A model generated the notes under the pieces. The model saw nothing but the letters and a program-made list of their open reading frames with translations. It did not search any database and was not told where the DNA came from. Position numbers and translations under genes: made by a program. DNA of 64,000 nucleotides from Micromonospora tarapacensis (GTDB lineage: Bacteria > Actinomycetota > Actinomycetes > Mycobacteriales > Micromonosporaceae): NCBI RefSeq assembly GCF_019697375.1, contig NZ_JAHCDI010000004.1:124001-188000 (forward strand). Direction: 5' to 3'. Of the stretch, positions 25,695-35,891 are shown piece by piece. The stretch's first letter is position 1; each line of letters begins with the position of its first letter.

Positions 25695-26545
25695 TGCGCA
25701 TCTTCGACCCGCACATCCACATGACGTCCCGGACCACCGACGACTACGAGCGGATGGCGGCGGCCGGCGTCCGTGCCGTGGTGGAGCCGGCGTTCTGGCT
25801 GGGCCAGCCGCGCACCGGCGTCGGCTCGTTCACTGACTACTTCGACTCGCTGATCGGGTGGGAGCCGTTCCGGGCCGGGCAGTTCGGGGTGCGTCACCAC
25901 GCCACGATCGCGCTGAACCCCAAGGAGGCCAACGACCCGCGCTGCCGGCCGGTGCTCGACGTGCTGCCCCGCTATCTGGACAAGGACGGCGTGGTGGCGG
26001 TCGGCGAGATCGGGTACGACTCGATGACGCCCGAGGAGGACGAGGCCTTCGCCGCCCAACTCGCCCTGGCCGTGGCGCACGACCTGCCGGCGCTGGTGCA
26101 CACGCCGCACCGGGACAAGGCCCGTGGCGTCGAGCGCAGCCTGGCCGTGGTCGGCGAGTCCGGTGTCGAGCCGGGCCGGGTGGTGCTCGACCACCTCAAC
26201 GAGGTGACCGTGAAGCTGGTCCGGGACACCGGCTGCTGGCTCGGCTTCTCCATCTACCCGGACACCAAGATGTCGCCGCCGCGAATGGTCGAGCTGCTCA
26301 AGGCGTACGGGACCGAGCGGATGCTGGTCAACTCGGCGGCCGACTGGGGGCGGTCCGATCCGCTGCTCACCCGGGCCACCGGCGAGGCGATGCGGCTGGC
26401 CGGCTTCACCGACGACGACGTCGACCGGGTGCTCTGGCGCAACCCGGTGGAGTTCTACGGCCAGTCCGGGCGGCTCGACCTGACCGACGTGGACGCGCCG
26501 GAGCCGACCTTCGCCGGCAACTCGATCCTGCGCGGCGGCAGCTGA
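25694..26545 (+). CDS. eboB: TatD-like metal-dependent hydrolase (EboB)
   Basis: This 283-residue amidohydrolase-superfamily protein starts MRIFDPHIHMTSRT, giving the H-x-H metal motif, and continues with VGEIGYDSMTPEEDEAFAAQ, VHTPHRDKARGVE, VLDHLNEVTVKLV and VNSAADWGRSDPLL (the final metal Asp). In ebo operons the TatD protein is EboB. It overlaps both neighbours (TGATG junctions), so it is tightly coupled. Its substrate is unknown. Confidence 0.88.
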   Translation: MRIFDPHIHMTSRTTDDYERMAAAGVRAVVEPAFWLGQPRTGVGSFTDYFDSLIGWEPFRAGQFGVRHHATIALNPKEANDPRCRPVLDVLPRYLDKDGVVAVGEIGYDSMTPEEDEAFAAQLALAVAHDLPALVHTPHRDKARGVERSLAVVGESGVEPGRVVLDHLNEVTVKLVRDTGCWLGFSIYPDTKMSPPRMVELLKAYGTERMLVNSAADWGRSDPLLTRATGEAMRLAGFTDDDVDRVLWRNPVEFYGQSGRLDLTDVDAPEPTFAGNSILRGGS

Positions 26546-27734
26546 TGCGGCTGCGGCACGCCGGTGGGCGCACCGTCCATCTCGGGTACTGCACCAACGT
26601 GCACCCCGCGGAGGATCTCGCCGGCATCCTCGGCCAACTCGACACCTACGCGGTGCCGGTCCGCGACACGCTCGGCACCGACCTGCTCGGCCTGGGCCTG
26701 TGGTTGGCCGCCCCGGTCGCCGCCGAGCTGGCCGCCGATCCGGCGGCCCGGCGCCGGCTGCGCACCGAGCTGACCGTACGCGGCCTGGAGGTGGTCACCC
26801 TCAACGGCTTCCCGTACGCGGCCTTCCAGGCACCCGTGGTCAAGGGCGCGGTGTACCTGCCGGACTGGACCACGCCCGAGCGGCTCGGCTACACCCTCGA
26901 CCTGGCCCGGGTGCTGGCCGACCTGCTGCCCGACGACGCCGAGCGGGGCTCGGTGTCGACCCTGCCGCTGGCCTGGCGGGCGCCCTGGGACACCGCCCGC
27001 GCCGACACCGCCCGCCGCCGGCTCGATGAACTCGCCGCCGGACTCGCCGCCGTCGAGCGGGACACCGGCCGGCCGGTGCGGGTCGGTTTCGAGCCGGAGC
27101 CCGGCTGCGTCGTGGAGGGCACCGGGCAGGCGGCCACGGCGCTGTCCGGCGTGGACCCCGACCGGCTCGGGATCTGCCTGGACCTCGCCCACCTCGCCTG
27201 CGCCTGGGAGGAGCCCGCCGCCGCGCTGGACCGGCTGGCCCGCGCCGGGCTGCCGGTGGTGAAGGTGCAGGTGTCCGCCGCGCTGGAGGCGACCGACCCG
27301 GTCGGCGACGCCGCCGCGCTGCGTCGCTGGGTGGAGCCGCGCTTCCTGCACCAGACCCGCACCGCCGGCTGTGCCGGCGCGGCCGATCCGGCCGATCCGG
27401 CCTGGGCGGCCGACGACCTGGACGCCGCGCTCGACGCGGCCCTGCCCGGTCCCTGGCGGGTGCACTACCACGTGCCGCTGCACGCCCCGCCGGAGCCGCC
27501 GCTGGGTTCGACCCTGCCGGTGCTGCGCGCCGCGCTGGCCGCGCTCTTCGCCGGCACCGACGCCGGCTGCGATCACCTGGACGTCGAGACGTACACCTGG
27601 GGGTCCTGCCGGCGGCCCGGCGCCCGCGCACCGACCCGGAGCTGGCCGCCGGCATCGCCGCGGAACTGGCCTTCGCGCGCGACGAACTGGTCACCATCGG
27701 GTTGACCCCGACCGAGACGGGAGTGCCGGCATGA
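26545..27734 (+). CDS. eboE: TIM-barrel metabolite-traffic protein EboE, apparent frameshift near 27601
   Basis: This ~396-residue protein has the EboE opening (VHLGYCTNVHPAEDLAGIL, then LLGLGLWLAAPVAAEL) and the barrel strands VVTLNGFPYAAFQ, VRVGFEPEPGCVVEGTGQA, GICLDLAHLACAWEEPAAA, VVKVQVSAALEA and WRVHYHVPLHAPPEPPLGST. The uncorrected frame ends in a spurious tail at 27705. Adding one G in CTGGGGGTCC restores VLPAARRPRTDPELAAGIA and a TGA at 27732–27734 that overlaps the next ATG, confirming the correction. The role is inferred from ebo systems only. Confidence 0.87.
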
Positions 27735-29122
27735 GCGAGCGTCAGCTGGTGGTGCTGGACGTGGTGGGGTTGACCCCGCGCCTGCTGGCGCACATGCCCC
27801 GGCTGCGCGCGGTGGCCGAGGGCGGCTTCCGCGCCGAACTGGGCACGGTGCTGCCGGCGGTGACCTGCTCGGCGCAGTCGACCTTCCTCACCGGCGCGCT
27901 GCCGGCGCAGCACGGCATCGTCGGCAACGGGTGGTACTTCCGGGAACTCGGCGAGGTGCTGCTCTGGCGGCAGCACAACGCCCTGGTCGGCGGCGAGAAG
28001 CTGTGGCAGGCCGCGCGCCGGGCCCGACCCGACTACACGGTGGCGAACGTCTGCTGGTGGTACGCGATGGGCGCCGACGTGGACTGGACGGTCACCCCGC
28101 GACCGGTCTATCGCGCCGACGGCCGCAAGGAGCCGGACTGCTACACCGATCCGCCGCAGCTGCACGACGCGCTGACCGACTCGCTGGGCACCTTTCCGCT
28201 CTTCACCTACTGGGGGCCCGGTGCCGGGCTGCCGTCGTCGCGGTGGATCTGCCGGGCCGCCGAGCAGATCCTCGCCGAGCAGTCGCCCGACCTGACCCTG
28301 GTCTACGTTCCGCACCTGGATTACGACCTGCAACGCTTCGGCCCGTCCTCGCCCCGGGCGGCGGCCGCGGCGGCCGAGTTGGACGGCGTCCTCACGCCGC
28401 TGCTGGACGCCGCCCAGGCCCGCGACGCGACGGTGGTGGTGCTGTCGGAGTACGGCATCACCGAGGTGTCCCGGCCGGTCGACGTGAACCGCCTGCTGCG
28501 CGCCGAGGGACTGCTGCGGGTGCACAGCCAGGCCGGCATGGAATACCTCGACCCGTGGACCTCGCGGGCCTTCGCGGTCGCCGACCACCAGGTCGCCCAC
28601 GTCTACGTGCGCGACCCGGCGGAGGTGCCGGCGGTGGCGAAGCTCTGCGCCGGGCTGCCCGGGGTGGCCGACGTGCTCGACGCGGCGGGGAAGGCGGCGC
28701 ACGGGCTGGACCATCCACGCGCCGGTGAGCTGGTGCTGGTGGCCGAGCCGGACGCCTGGTTCACGTACTACTACTGGTTGGACGACGCCCGCGCGCCGGA
28801 CTTCGCCCGGCTGGTCGAGATCCACCGCAAGCCCGGGTACGACCCGGCGGAGCTGCTCTTCGACCCCGCCGACCCGGGTGCGGCGAAGCGGCGGGCCGCG
28901 ATCGCGCTGGCCCGCAAGAAGCTCGGGATGCGGTATCTGATGAGCGTCGTCGGGTTGGACGCCGGTGCGCGGGCGGTCCGGGGTTCGCACGGGCGGCTGC
29001 CCAGCGATCCCGCCGACGGGCCGGTGCTGCTCTGCTCGGATCCGTCGTCGGCGCGGGACCGGATCGAGGCCACGGAGGTGAAGGGGCTGCTGCTGGAGCT
29101 GGCCGGGGTGGCGGGGCGGTGA
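27731..29122 (+). CDS. alkaline phosphatase-superfamily phosphodiesterase (EboF-like)
   Basis: This 463-residue protein is a type I phosphodiesterase/nucleotide pyrophosphatase homologue. It starts VVLDVVGLTPRLLAHMPRL and shows the nucleophile region CSAQSTFLTGALPAQHGIVG with NGWYFRELGEVLLWRQ, PHLDYDLQRFGP, SEYGITEVSRPVDVNRLLR and FAVADHQVAHVYV. No signal peptide is visible, so it acts in the cytoplasm. It is the usual sixth gene of ebo operons. The final TGA overlaps the GTG of the polyprenyl synthase. Confidence 0.88.
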   Translation: MSERQLVVLDVVGLTPRLLAHMPRLRAVAEGGFRAELGTVLPAVTCSAQSTFLTGALPAQHGIVGNGWYFRELGEVLLWRQHNALVGGEKLWQAARRARPDYTVANVCWWYAMGADVDWTVTPRPVYRADGRKEPDCYTDPPQLHDALTDSLGTFPLFTYWGPGAGLPSSRWICRAAEQILAEQSPDLTLVYVPHLDYDLQRFGPSSPRAAAAAAELDGVLTPLLDAAQARDATVVVLSEYGITEVSRPVDVNRLLRAEGLLRVHSQAGMEYLDPWTSRAFAVADHQVAHVYVRDPAEVPAVAKLCAGLPGVADVLDAAGKAAHGLDHPRAGELVLVAEPDAWFTYYYWLDDARAPDFARLVEIHRKPGYDPAELLFDPADPGAAKRRAAIALARKKLGMRYLMSVVGLDAGARAVRGSHGRLPSDPADGPVLLCSDPSSARDRIEATEVKGLLLELAGVAGR

Positions 29123-30186
29123 CCGTCACGGTGGCACCGACGGACACCGCCGGACTGCGCGCCCGGTTCGACGCCGAGCTGACCGCCTTCCTCGACCGGC
29201 AGGACCCGGACTGGCCGGACGGCGCGCCACGGGGCGTCTTCACCACGCTGCACCGGTTCGTCCTGGCCGGCGGCAAGCGACTGCGCCCACTGTTCTGCTA
29301 CTGGGGTTGGCGGGGTGCGGGCGGGCCGGACTGCGCCCCGATCGTGATCGCCGCCGCCGCGCTGGAGCTGTTCCACGCCTTCGCGCTGATCCACGACGAC
29401 ATCCTGGACGGCAGCGACCGCCGCCGGGGGGAACCCTCGGTGCACCGGATCTTCGCCGACCTGCACACCCGTTCGTCGTGGCGGGGTGATCCCGAGGCGT
29501 ACGGGCGCAACACCGCCCTGCTCTGCGGTGATCTCTGTGCCGCCTGGTCGGACCAGATGTTCCACGAGTGCGGGCTCAGCCCCGAGGTGGTGCACCGGGG
29601 GTACGCCGTCTTCGCGCTGATGCGTACCGAGGTGATCGCGGGGGAGTACCTCGACCTGGTGTCCGGGGTGGGGGACGGCTCGGTGGCCAGCGCGCTCAGC
29701 GTGATCCGGATGAAGGCAGCCCGTTACACCGTCACCCGGCCGTTGCAGATCGGCGCGACGCTGGCGGGCGCGCCGCCCGAACTGGTCGACGCGCTGATCG
29801 AGTTCGGCGATCCGCTGGGCGACGCGTTCCAGCTCCGCGACGACGTGCTGGGCGTCTTCGGCGATCCGGCGGTCACCGGCAAGTCCATCCTGGACGACCT
29901 GCGGGAGGGCAAGCCGACGGTGATGATGGCGCTTGCCCGCGACGCCGCCGACCGGGGCCAGGGCGCGCGGCTCCGGGAGCTGTTCGGCAACCCCGACCTG
30001 GACGCCGACGGCGCCGCCGAGCTTCGGGAGATCATCGAGAGCACGGGCGCCCGCCGGAAGATCGAGCAGATGATCCAGGTCCGCGCCGAGGCCGGGCTGG
30101 CCGCCCTGGAGCACACCGCGCTGACCGCGGAGAGCCGGGCGGCGCTGACCGCGCTGGCCGTCCAGGCGATCGATCGCCAGCGATGA
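29119..30186 (+). CDS. polyprenyl (geranylgeranyl-type) diphosphate synthase
   Basis: This 355-residue trans-prenyltransferase has GGKRLRPLFCYWGW, the first Asp-rich motif IHDDILDGSDRRRGEPSVH, the KAARYTVTRPLQIGATLAG block and the second motif FQLRDDVLGVFGDPAVTGKS. The residues before the first Asp-rich motif (LFHAFALIHDD) suggest a C15–C20 product, but chain length needs assay. The GTG start overlaps the EboF-like stop. It supplies the allylic diphosphate for the UbiA-like enzyme of the same operon, which supports a prenylated product. Confidence 0.92.
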   Translation: MTVTVAPTDTAGLRARFDAELTAFLDRQDPDWPDGAPRGVFTTLHRFVLAGGKRLRPLFCYWGWRGAGGPDCAPIVIAAAALELFHAFALIHDDILDGSDRRRGEPSVHRIFADLHTRSSWRGDPEAYGRNTALLCGDLCAAWSDQMFHECGLSPEVVHRGYAVFALMRTEVIAGEYLDLVSGVGDGSVASALSVIRMKAARYTVTRPLQIGATLAGAPPELVDALIEFGDPLGDAFQLRDDVLGVFGDPAVTGKSILDDLREGKPTVMMALARDAADRGQGARLRELFGNPDLDADGAAELREIIESTGARRKIEQMIQVRAEAGLAALEHTALTAESRAALTALAVQAIDRQR

Positions 30187-30251
30187 GCTGACATCTTCGG
30201 CAATTCCTGCGCCGCGACCGGGGATCGGCATTTTCCCGGGGGTGAGAGGCA

Positions 30252-30280
30252 TTGATTGAAGTAGCTTGAATCGCTAGGAT
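30252..30280 (+). promoter_or_regulatory. sigma-70-like promoter of the small secreted protein
   Basis: TTGATT (30252–30257) and TAGGAT (30275–30280) are separated by 17 bp, about 50 bp upstream of the start at 30332. This is a good housekeeping-type match in a locally AT-richer stretch. Confidence 0.5.
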
Positions 30281-30331
30281 CAAGAAAGTCCAGATCACCT
30301 GGAACACTGATAGCACGGGGAGATGGTGTTC

Positions 30332-30817
30332 ATGGTCCGAGCGAATTCAATGGTCGTGCGGCTGCTGGCGGCAATGGTTCTGGCGATCGGTGCCGGGGTC
30401 GTTGTTATGTCGCCTGCGGTGCAGGCGGCGCAGCCGCAGGTTACCGACCGGGCGGCGAGCGAATCGGGGATTGCTGCCTGCTATGAAGGGCGGATTCCGA
30501 ACAGCAGCCGGTGGGACGGAGATATCAGCGTCCACGTGCACGGCTCAGCGTGCACGACCCGGTGGGCCCAACTGGTGTGGGACGACAACAACAGCTGCTG
30601 TGTCCCGCTGTGGGTGAAGATCGAGCGGCAGGTGAACGGCAGCTACGGATGGCTCCCGACGCACACCAAGACGAAGAAGGTCCTGTTCGGCAACTTCGGC
30701 ACCCACAACACGGCAACCGTCCCGTGGGTCCAGTACAGCAACCAGCGTTTCCGCGCCTGCTGGAGTGCTAGCACCAGCACGCCCAGCACCTGGAACTGCG
30801 GCCCCTTCGTCAACTGA
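30332..30817 (+). CDS. small secreted hypothetical protein
   Basis: This 161-residue protein has a Sec signal peptide (VVRLLAAMVLAIGAGVVV with cleavage after AVQA near residue 33). The mature part has five Cys (ACYEGR, SACTTRW, SCCVPLW, RACWSAS, WNCGPF), suggesting disulfides in an extracellular beta-rich domain. The ATG at 30332 has GGGGAG 9 nt upstream; the ATG at 30323 is too close to it. Codon use and GC content are lower than in neighbours. I do not recognise the family. Confidence 0.7.
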   Translation: MVRANSMVVRLLAAMVLAIGAGVVVMSPAVQAAQPQVTDRAASESGIAACYEGRIPNSSRWDGDISVHVHGSACTTRWAQLVWDDNNSCCVPLWVKIERQVNGSYGWLPTHTKTKKVLFGNFGTHNTATVPWVQYSNQRFRACWSASTSTPSTWNCGPFVN

Positions 30818-30841
30818 CCAACCTACGTTCACAGGCACGAC

Positions 30842-30870
30842 GGGTGGGCCCGCTGGCAGCGGGCCCACCC
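30842..30870. terminator. bidirectional hairpin between convergent genes
   Basis: Perfect 13-bp arms GGGTGGGCCCGCT and AGCGGGCCCACCC with a 3-nt loop lie between the forward secreted protein (ends 30817) and the reverse SGNH gene (ends 30895), followed by TTCT. Confidence 0.8.
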
Positions 30871-30894
30871 TTCTGGTCGAATGACCACCGGGCA

Positions 30895-33800
30895 TCAAAG
30901 ACCGATGTTGCGGAACTCGCGGTTCAGTGCCCGAGCGAAGTTGGTCGCTCCACTGATCTTCGGGTGGAAGGATTGCTGAGACGGATTCTGGAGCTTCGAA
31001 TGGTCTTCGCCCGCCGTTTTGGCGGCGACGATCCCATGGATGGTCTCGGGGTCACCGCAGACCCCCTGCCCGGCGAAGTCGCCATTGATGATCGGATCGA
31101 CGAAGCGAACGCGGCCGATGCTGTTGTGTGCCGCGATGGCCACTTCGCGTAGGACGTCGGACAACTCGACCGCCAACTGGTTGGTCCAGGCTGCCTCCGA
31201 GTCGCTGATCCCGTAACCGAGCCACTCGACGCAATTCGCGTCGTTGGAGAACAGTTGTGGGTAACCCATGAGCATGATCTGGGCGTTCGGGGCCATCACG
31301 CGGATCGCGCGGAGCGCGGTGGCGACCGACTGGCGGCCTTCCTGGTCCATGAGCCGAGGCAGATAGTCGGCTGCCCGGTGACCGTTGATGTCCGACTCCT
31401 GGCACGGAATGGGTGACAGGATGCAGTTCTCTATCGCCGCCGACCATTCCACGTCGTTGCCGCCGATCGAGACGGTGACCAGCGTGGTGTTCTCGTCCAG
31501 GAACCCCTTGTCCAGCTGGGACACCTCACGGTCGTGGGGTCTGGCCGTGGTGCCCCAGGCGTTTTGGAAGGGGGCGCCGGTCAAGGGGTCGGACACCTGC
31601 ACCCCGCTGATCGGATTCGACCCGCTGGGCAGCAGGTTGTGCGTCCGGGCCCCCGAGCACGCGACGAGGTGATAGTCCATCGTGGGGTCGAAGGCGTCCG
31701 ATCTGGTGCCGATCGAGCGCTGTTGCGGGTCGTCCCGCAACCACGCCTGGCGTGACCAGGCATGCTGCGAGCGATGACAGCCGTTCCGGTTCTCCGGGAT
31801 CCCACCCCCGTTGTGGTTGGAGTCGTGGTAGTAGTCGGTCGACGCGTCGGTGGCCGCTCCCTCGCCGGAGGAGTACGACTCCCCCAGCGCGACCACGAAG
31901 TTGCGTGGCTTCTGCGCCAGCGGCACGATCGCGATGGCGTCCCACGCCACGTTCTCGACACCGATGCTGGGGTCCCGGGTGATGTTGCTCAGTGACACCT
32001 GGGGGACGCCGTTGAACTGGAACGTGCCCAGCGGCACCCACCGGTTCAGGCCCTGGCGCTGGCCCACCACCCGGGTTTTGTGGCGGTTGCTGGTGATGTT
32101 CGCCCCGCGGTCGACCGTGTAGTGCGCCTGCTGACTGTGCGCGCCGTGAGTCGGCATGTGCACGAACACCCGTGCCCACTGGTTGAGGCTGCGGCCGAGA
32201 CGCCAGGTGCCCGTCACCTTGAGGCGGTCGGTTAGCTCGGACGCGGCGTTCTGCTCGTGGGCGAACCAGAAGTGCCCGTTGAGGCCGCTGCCGATCTGGT
32301 GGAAGTCGACCTTGGACGGGTACAGGCCGGCGGCGTTGCCACTGAACTGTAGGTTGAAGGTGCCGTTGTTGGTCACCGGCGTGGGGCATGTGTCGGAGCG
32401 GACGATCCCGACCGAGCTGGGCTGGTCGTCGACGATCAGCGCCCCGGCGGGCAGACCGCTGATCGCGCATCTCGGCGGATAGTGCGTTCCCCGCGCGGGC
32501 TCGGCCGCGCCGGGGCCGAACCGGAGGTTCTCGTAGCCGCACGCCACCTGGCAGCCGGCCTTCCAGTCAACCGGCCAGTGCCACCAGCAGTGGTAGTCGC
32601 TGTAGCCGCACGACGTCGAGGTGGGCGTCACCGAGCAGTTGTTGGCGCTGGTGCAGAAGGTGCCCAGCGGTGGCTTGATCGACTGCGAGCGGTGCAGCGG
32701 GTCGACCCACCAGGCCTGGAGGTAGCCGGCGTGGTACTCGCTGGGCGTCCGGAAGTCGTACTTGACGATCGGGTACGCGGCCCAGCCCAGCACCTTCTCC
32801 GGGTACGACCAGTCGCTGGGGTGGGCGGCGTCACCCGGTGAACCACCCCCGGCATGGCCGTCGAGGAACGGTGTGCGGGTGAAGGGGTACTCCGGGTTGG
32901 CGATGTTCTGTGACCAGCCGAGGCCCCAGTTGCCCCGGTCGTCGGTGCAGTTGGGCCCCGGTGAGCAGCCCGTCCCTCCGGTGCTGGCCTGCGGGTTGAG
33001 CCCGGTGTTGTAGGCCCAGATGGCCGCCCACCAGTTCTCCGGGTTGGCCGGATCGGCGTCGTTCATGCGGATGCCCAGGTTGTAGGTCTGGTTCCACTTC
33101 TCCTGCAGGATGCGCAGACCCGCGGCGATGTTGGTGGCGTAGTCGACGGCGATCGCCCGCTGCTCGGTGGCCGGGCGGATCACCTCGCCCGGTTTGCCCC
33201 GGCCGGCCATCCGCATCCCGTCGGTGACCTGACCGACGCCGTAGCCGCAGTCCGCGTCGGTCCAGTCGATGTTCCAGCCCTTCTCCCCCTCGATGCCGTA
33301 GTAGTTGCCGATCAGCGGGTTACCAGGCACCCCTTCGAGGGCGTGCCAACTCGCCTGCCACAGATTCGACTCCTGGGCCAGGATGCCGAGCATGACCTGC
33401 GCGGGCACCCGGCCACCGCCGGCGAGCGGGATCGGTGGCAGCATTCCCTGCGGTGACCAGGCCGGCAGGCCCGACTGCCGCCAGTTCGCCGGGCGCTGGA
33501 CGGTCAGCGCTCCCTGCACCGCCAGGTTCGCCGCCCACTCCACCTGTCGCCAGTGCGGCTGCTCCACCTGCGTGCGCACGTCGTTGCGCGGCACGGAGCA
33601 GTAGCGTTCGGCCTCGACGGGCTCGGTCGGTGAGCCGCTGGCCTGGGCACGCATGTCGCCGTCCGTCCGGTACGCCCGTTTCATCTGCGGGTCGCTGCGC
33701 TGACCGGTGTCCACCAGCCGGCCTGCCCGAGCGCCGAGGGCCACCCGGAAGTCGACCTGCTCGCCGGTGGCCAACACCTCCGCGCGGAGGGCGACCGGAA

Positions 33801-34939
33801 GGCCCGACGCCTCTCCGGTCGGCGGCACCGCAGCCGCGGTCCCGTTGGTCACGGGGGCGCGGCGCAGGGCGAGCTGGCCGAGCGTGGACAGCTCGGTCGA
33901 CTTCGGCACGGCCACCCGCTGGACCACCGCGGGCAGTGCGCCGGTCGACGTGGGATGCCCGGTCAGGAAGACCCGGCCACCCGTGCCCCGGGCGAGGCCG
34001 ACCCGGGTCAACGGTCCGCGGGCCAACTCGCGCACCTGACCCCGTGCACCCGGCGGGCCACGGTGGTCTCGTCGTCCGCCGCCTCCAACCAGGTGAGCCC
34101 ACCGGCGGAGTCCGGGCGCAGGTAGGCGCCGACACCGCGGGTGCGGGCGAGGGTGTGTCGGGAACCGTCACGGTCCAGTCGGAAGATCCGGCCGCCCTCC
34201 GCCGCGGCCATGTTCTCGCCGTACGGGATCGCGGAGGTCACCTGGCCGGGGAGCTGCTGCCGCCGGACGACGGTGCCCCGTTCGGTGTCCACGAGGTGCA
34301 CCCGGGTCCGGCCGAGGTCGGTCGCGCCGCCCTGCGTCAGGGTGGCGGTCTCACCGTTGCCGCAGCCCGGGTTGTAGTACGCGATGCTGACGTTCAGGCC
34401 GAGCTTTGTCACCTCGCCGGTGGCGATGTCGACCACGGCGGAGAACGCACCCCGGTCGAACAGGTGGGTCCGGTTGGTGAAGTGCCGGGGTTGGTACACG
34501 ACCACCGCCCGCCGGCCGGACGCGGTCAGGCAGGCGTGCCCGATCCACTGTTCGCTGCTGATCGTCGGTTCGCTCAGCGTGGCGACGGTCCGCCACGTGT
34601 AGCCGGTCCGGGCTTCGGCCACCAGCAGGTGGAATCCCCTGCTGTCACCGGACGTGGTGAAGGCCAGGTCCGTCGACGACCGCCAGCCGTCCGGCAGCAC
34701 GTCGTCCCGGTCTTCGGCGGGAACCTGGGCGATCTCCGGCGCGGGCTGCGGGGCTGGTTCGGCGGCGCCCGGCGCGGGGGTCGGCGTGGCGGGGGTGTAG
34801 CCGGTGCGGCCTGGGCGGGGCCGGTGGTCACCACGCTGAGTCCGGCCGCGACCAGCAAGGCCGCGGTCGTCGTGGCCAGCCTGCGGCGGGGGGTTCCGCC
34901 GAAGGCCGGACCGGCCCATTGGGGCTTTCGGGTGCGCAT
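30895..34939 (-). CDS. giant secreted multidomain SGNH hydrolase, two apparent frameshifts
   Basis: Reading across breaks near 34793 (one C short in ACACCCCCGCC) and 34040 (one G short) gives a ~1,348-residue secreted protein. In order: signal peptide (ATTTAALLVAAGLSVVTTGP with PAQA), a Pro/Ala linker, a ~250-residue beta-propeller-like part, a transglycosylase-like segment (VMLGILAQESNLWQAS, later CGYGVGQVTDGM and WWAAIWAYNTGLNP), a golvesin-like beta domain (WARVFVHMPTHGAHSQQAHY), and a C-terminal SGNH esterase (VVALGESYSSGEGA, SIGGNDVEW, SFHP near the end). It probably acts on cell wall or extracellular polysaccharide esters. The start has AGGAGCG upstream. Confidence 0.85.
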
Positions 34940-35129
34940 TCGCTCCTCTTTCCTACTTGGGGTACCGCGCCGGAGCTGGCGCGGAGCAAGGGGGCAGGAC
35001 GAACCTGCGGTGGGCGCGCGGACGACACCCGTGGGCGGTGACCGCGTGCGGACGCGCCGAATCGGGCAGGGTCGATCGGCCGGCGCGCCGGGGAAACGGC
35101 GTGACGGTGAGCGGTAGGTCAGCTACCGG

Positions 35130-35644
35130 TCAGGAGGGTGTGGTGGCGGGGGTGGCCGGTCCCGTCGGATTCCATCCGGACGGAACGGCGCCCGGTGGGC
35201 AGTCGACGATTTCTGCCGACACCTTCCGTGGCTGGCCCGGCGATCGGGTCACCTCGAAGCGGGCGCAGAAGACGTAGCGGGCCTGATCCTGGGACCAGAG
35301 CCAGCCCGAACCGGTGCCTTCCAGTGCCACCTGCACCTCGCCGAGCGAACCGGTGCCCTCGACGTCGGAATTCCGCACGTCCGCACCCAGCTCGCGGGCG
35401 TTGGCGTCGAGGGTGGCGACGATGTGGTCCAGGATGTCCCGGATACCGGGTGGGTCGCCGCTCGCCCGGTCGCTCTGGGCCCATTCGGTCGTGTCGGCCG
35501 CGACCTGGTCGATGTGCGCGGTGATCTCTTCCCGGGCGTTCTCGGCGGCCGAGTCGACGCAGCCACCGCTCGACAGCAGGACCGCCCCACTCAGCAGCGC
35601 TGCCGTGGGCCGCCGCAGGCGGCGCCGGGCGGCGCGGGCGGCAT
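35130..35644 (-). CDS. putative lipoprotein, start uncertain
   Basis: The body of this protein is clear from about 35630 down to the stop at 35130: a lipoprotein leader (AALLSGAVLLSSGGC), then CVDSAAENAREEITAHID and a C-terminal beta-rich part (SGWLWSQDQARYVFCARFEV). The open frame runs back to a TTG at 35825, but that TTG is inside a promoter. An ATG at 35644 with GGGACGGA upstream joins the frame if one G is missing in CCCGGCGCC, giving MPPAPPG followed by RRLRRPTAALL. That length fits the one-base-deletion pattern of neighbours. No known domain. Confidence 0.55.
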
Positions 35645-35797
35645 GTGGTCCGTCCCGTCCTCGCCCCGCCGGGCCGTCCGCGATGTCGCGTCGCGGCGGC
35701 GCCGGCCTCTCGGCGTCAGGCGCCCGTCTGATTCTTCTGGTGTGGATTCTCAATGTTGCCCCCGTGTGGTCGCGTACTCGGTACTCGACTGACAGTG

Positions 35798-35825
35798 ATC
35801 TTACTGGCGTGGATGGGCTTGTCAA
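35798..35825 (-). promoter_or_regulatory. sigma-70-like promoter for the lipoprotein gene
   Basis: On the reverse strand TTGACA (35825–35820) and TAAGAT (35803–35798) are spaced by 16 bp. It is one of the best housekeeping-type matches in the window, and it argues against translation starting at 35825. Confidence 0.55.
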
Positions 35826-35891
35826 TCGACCGAGTTCGCTGCGGCCGGGGCACTGTGATCACCCCACTTTTGACCGAAGAGGTGAAGGTCG

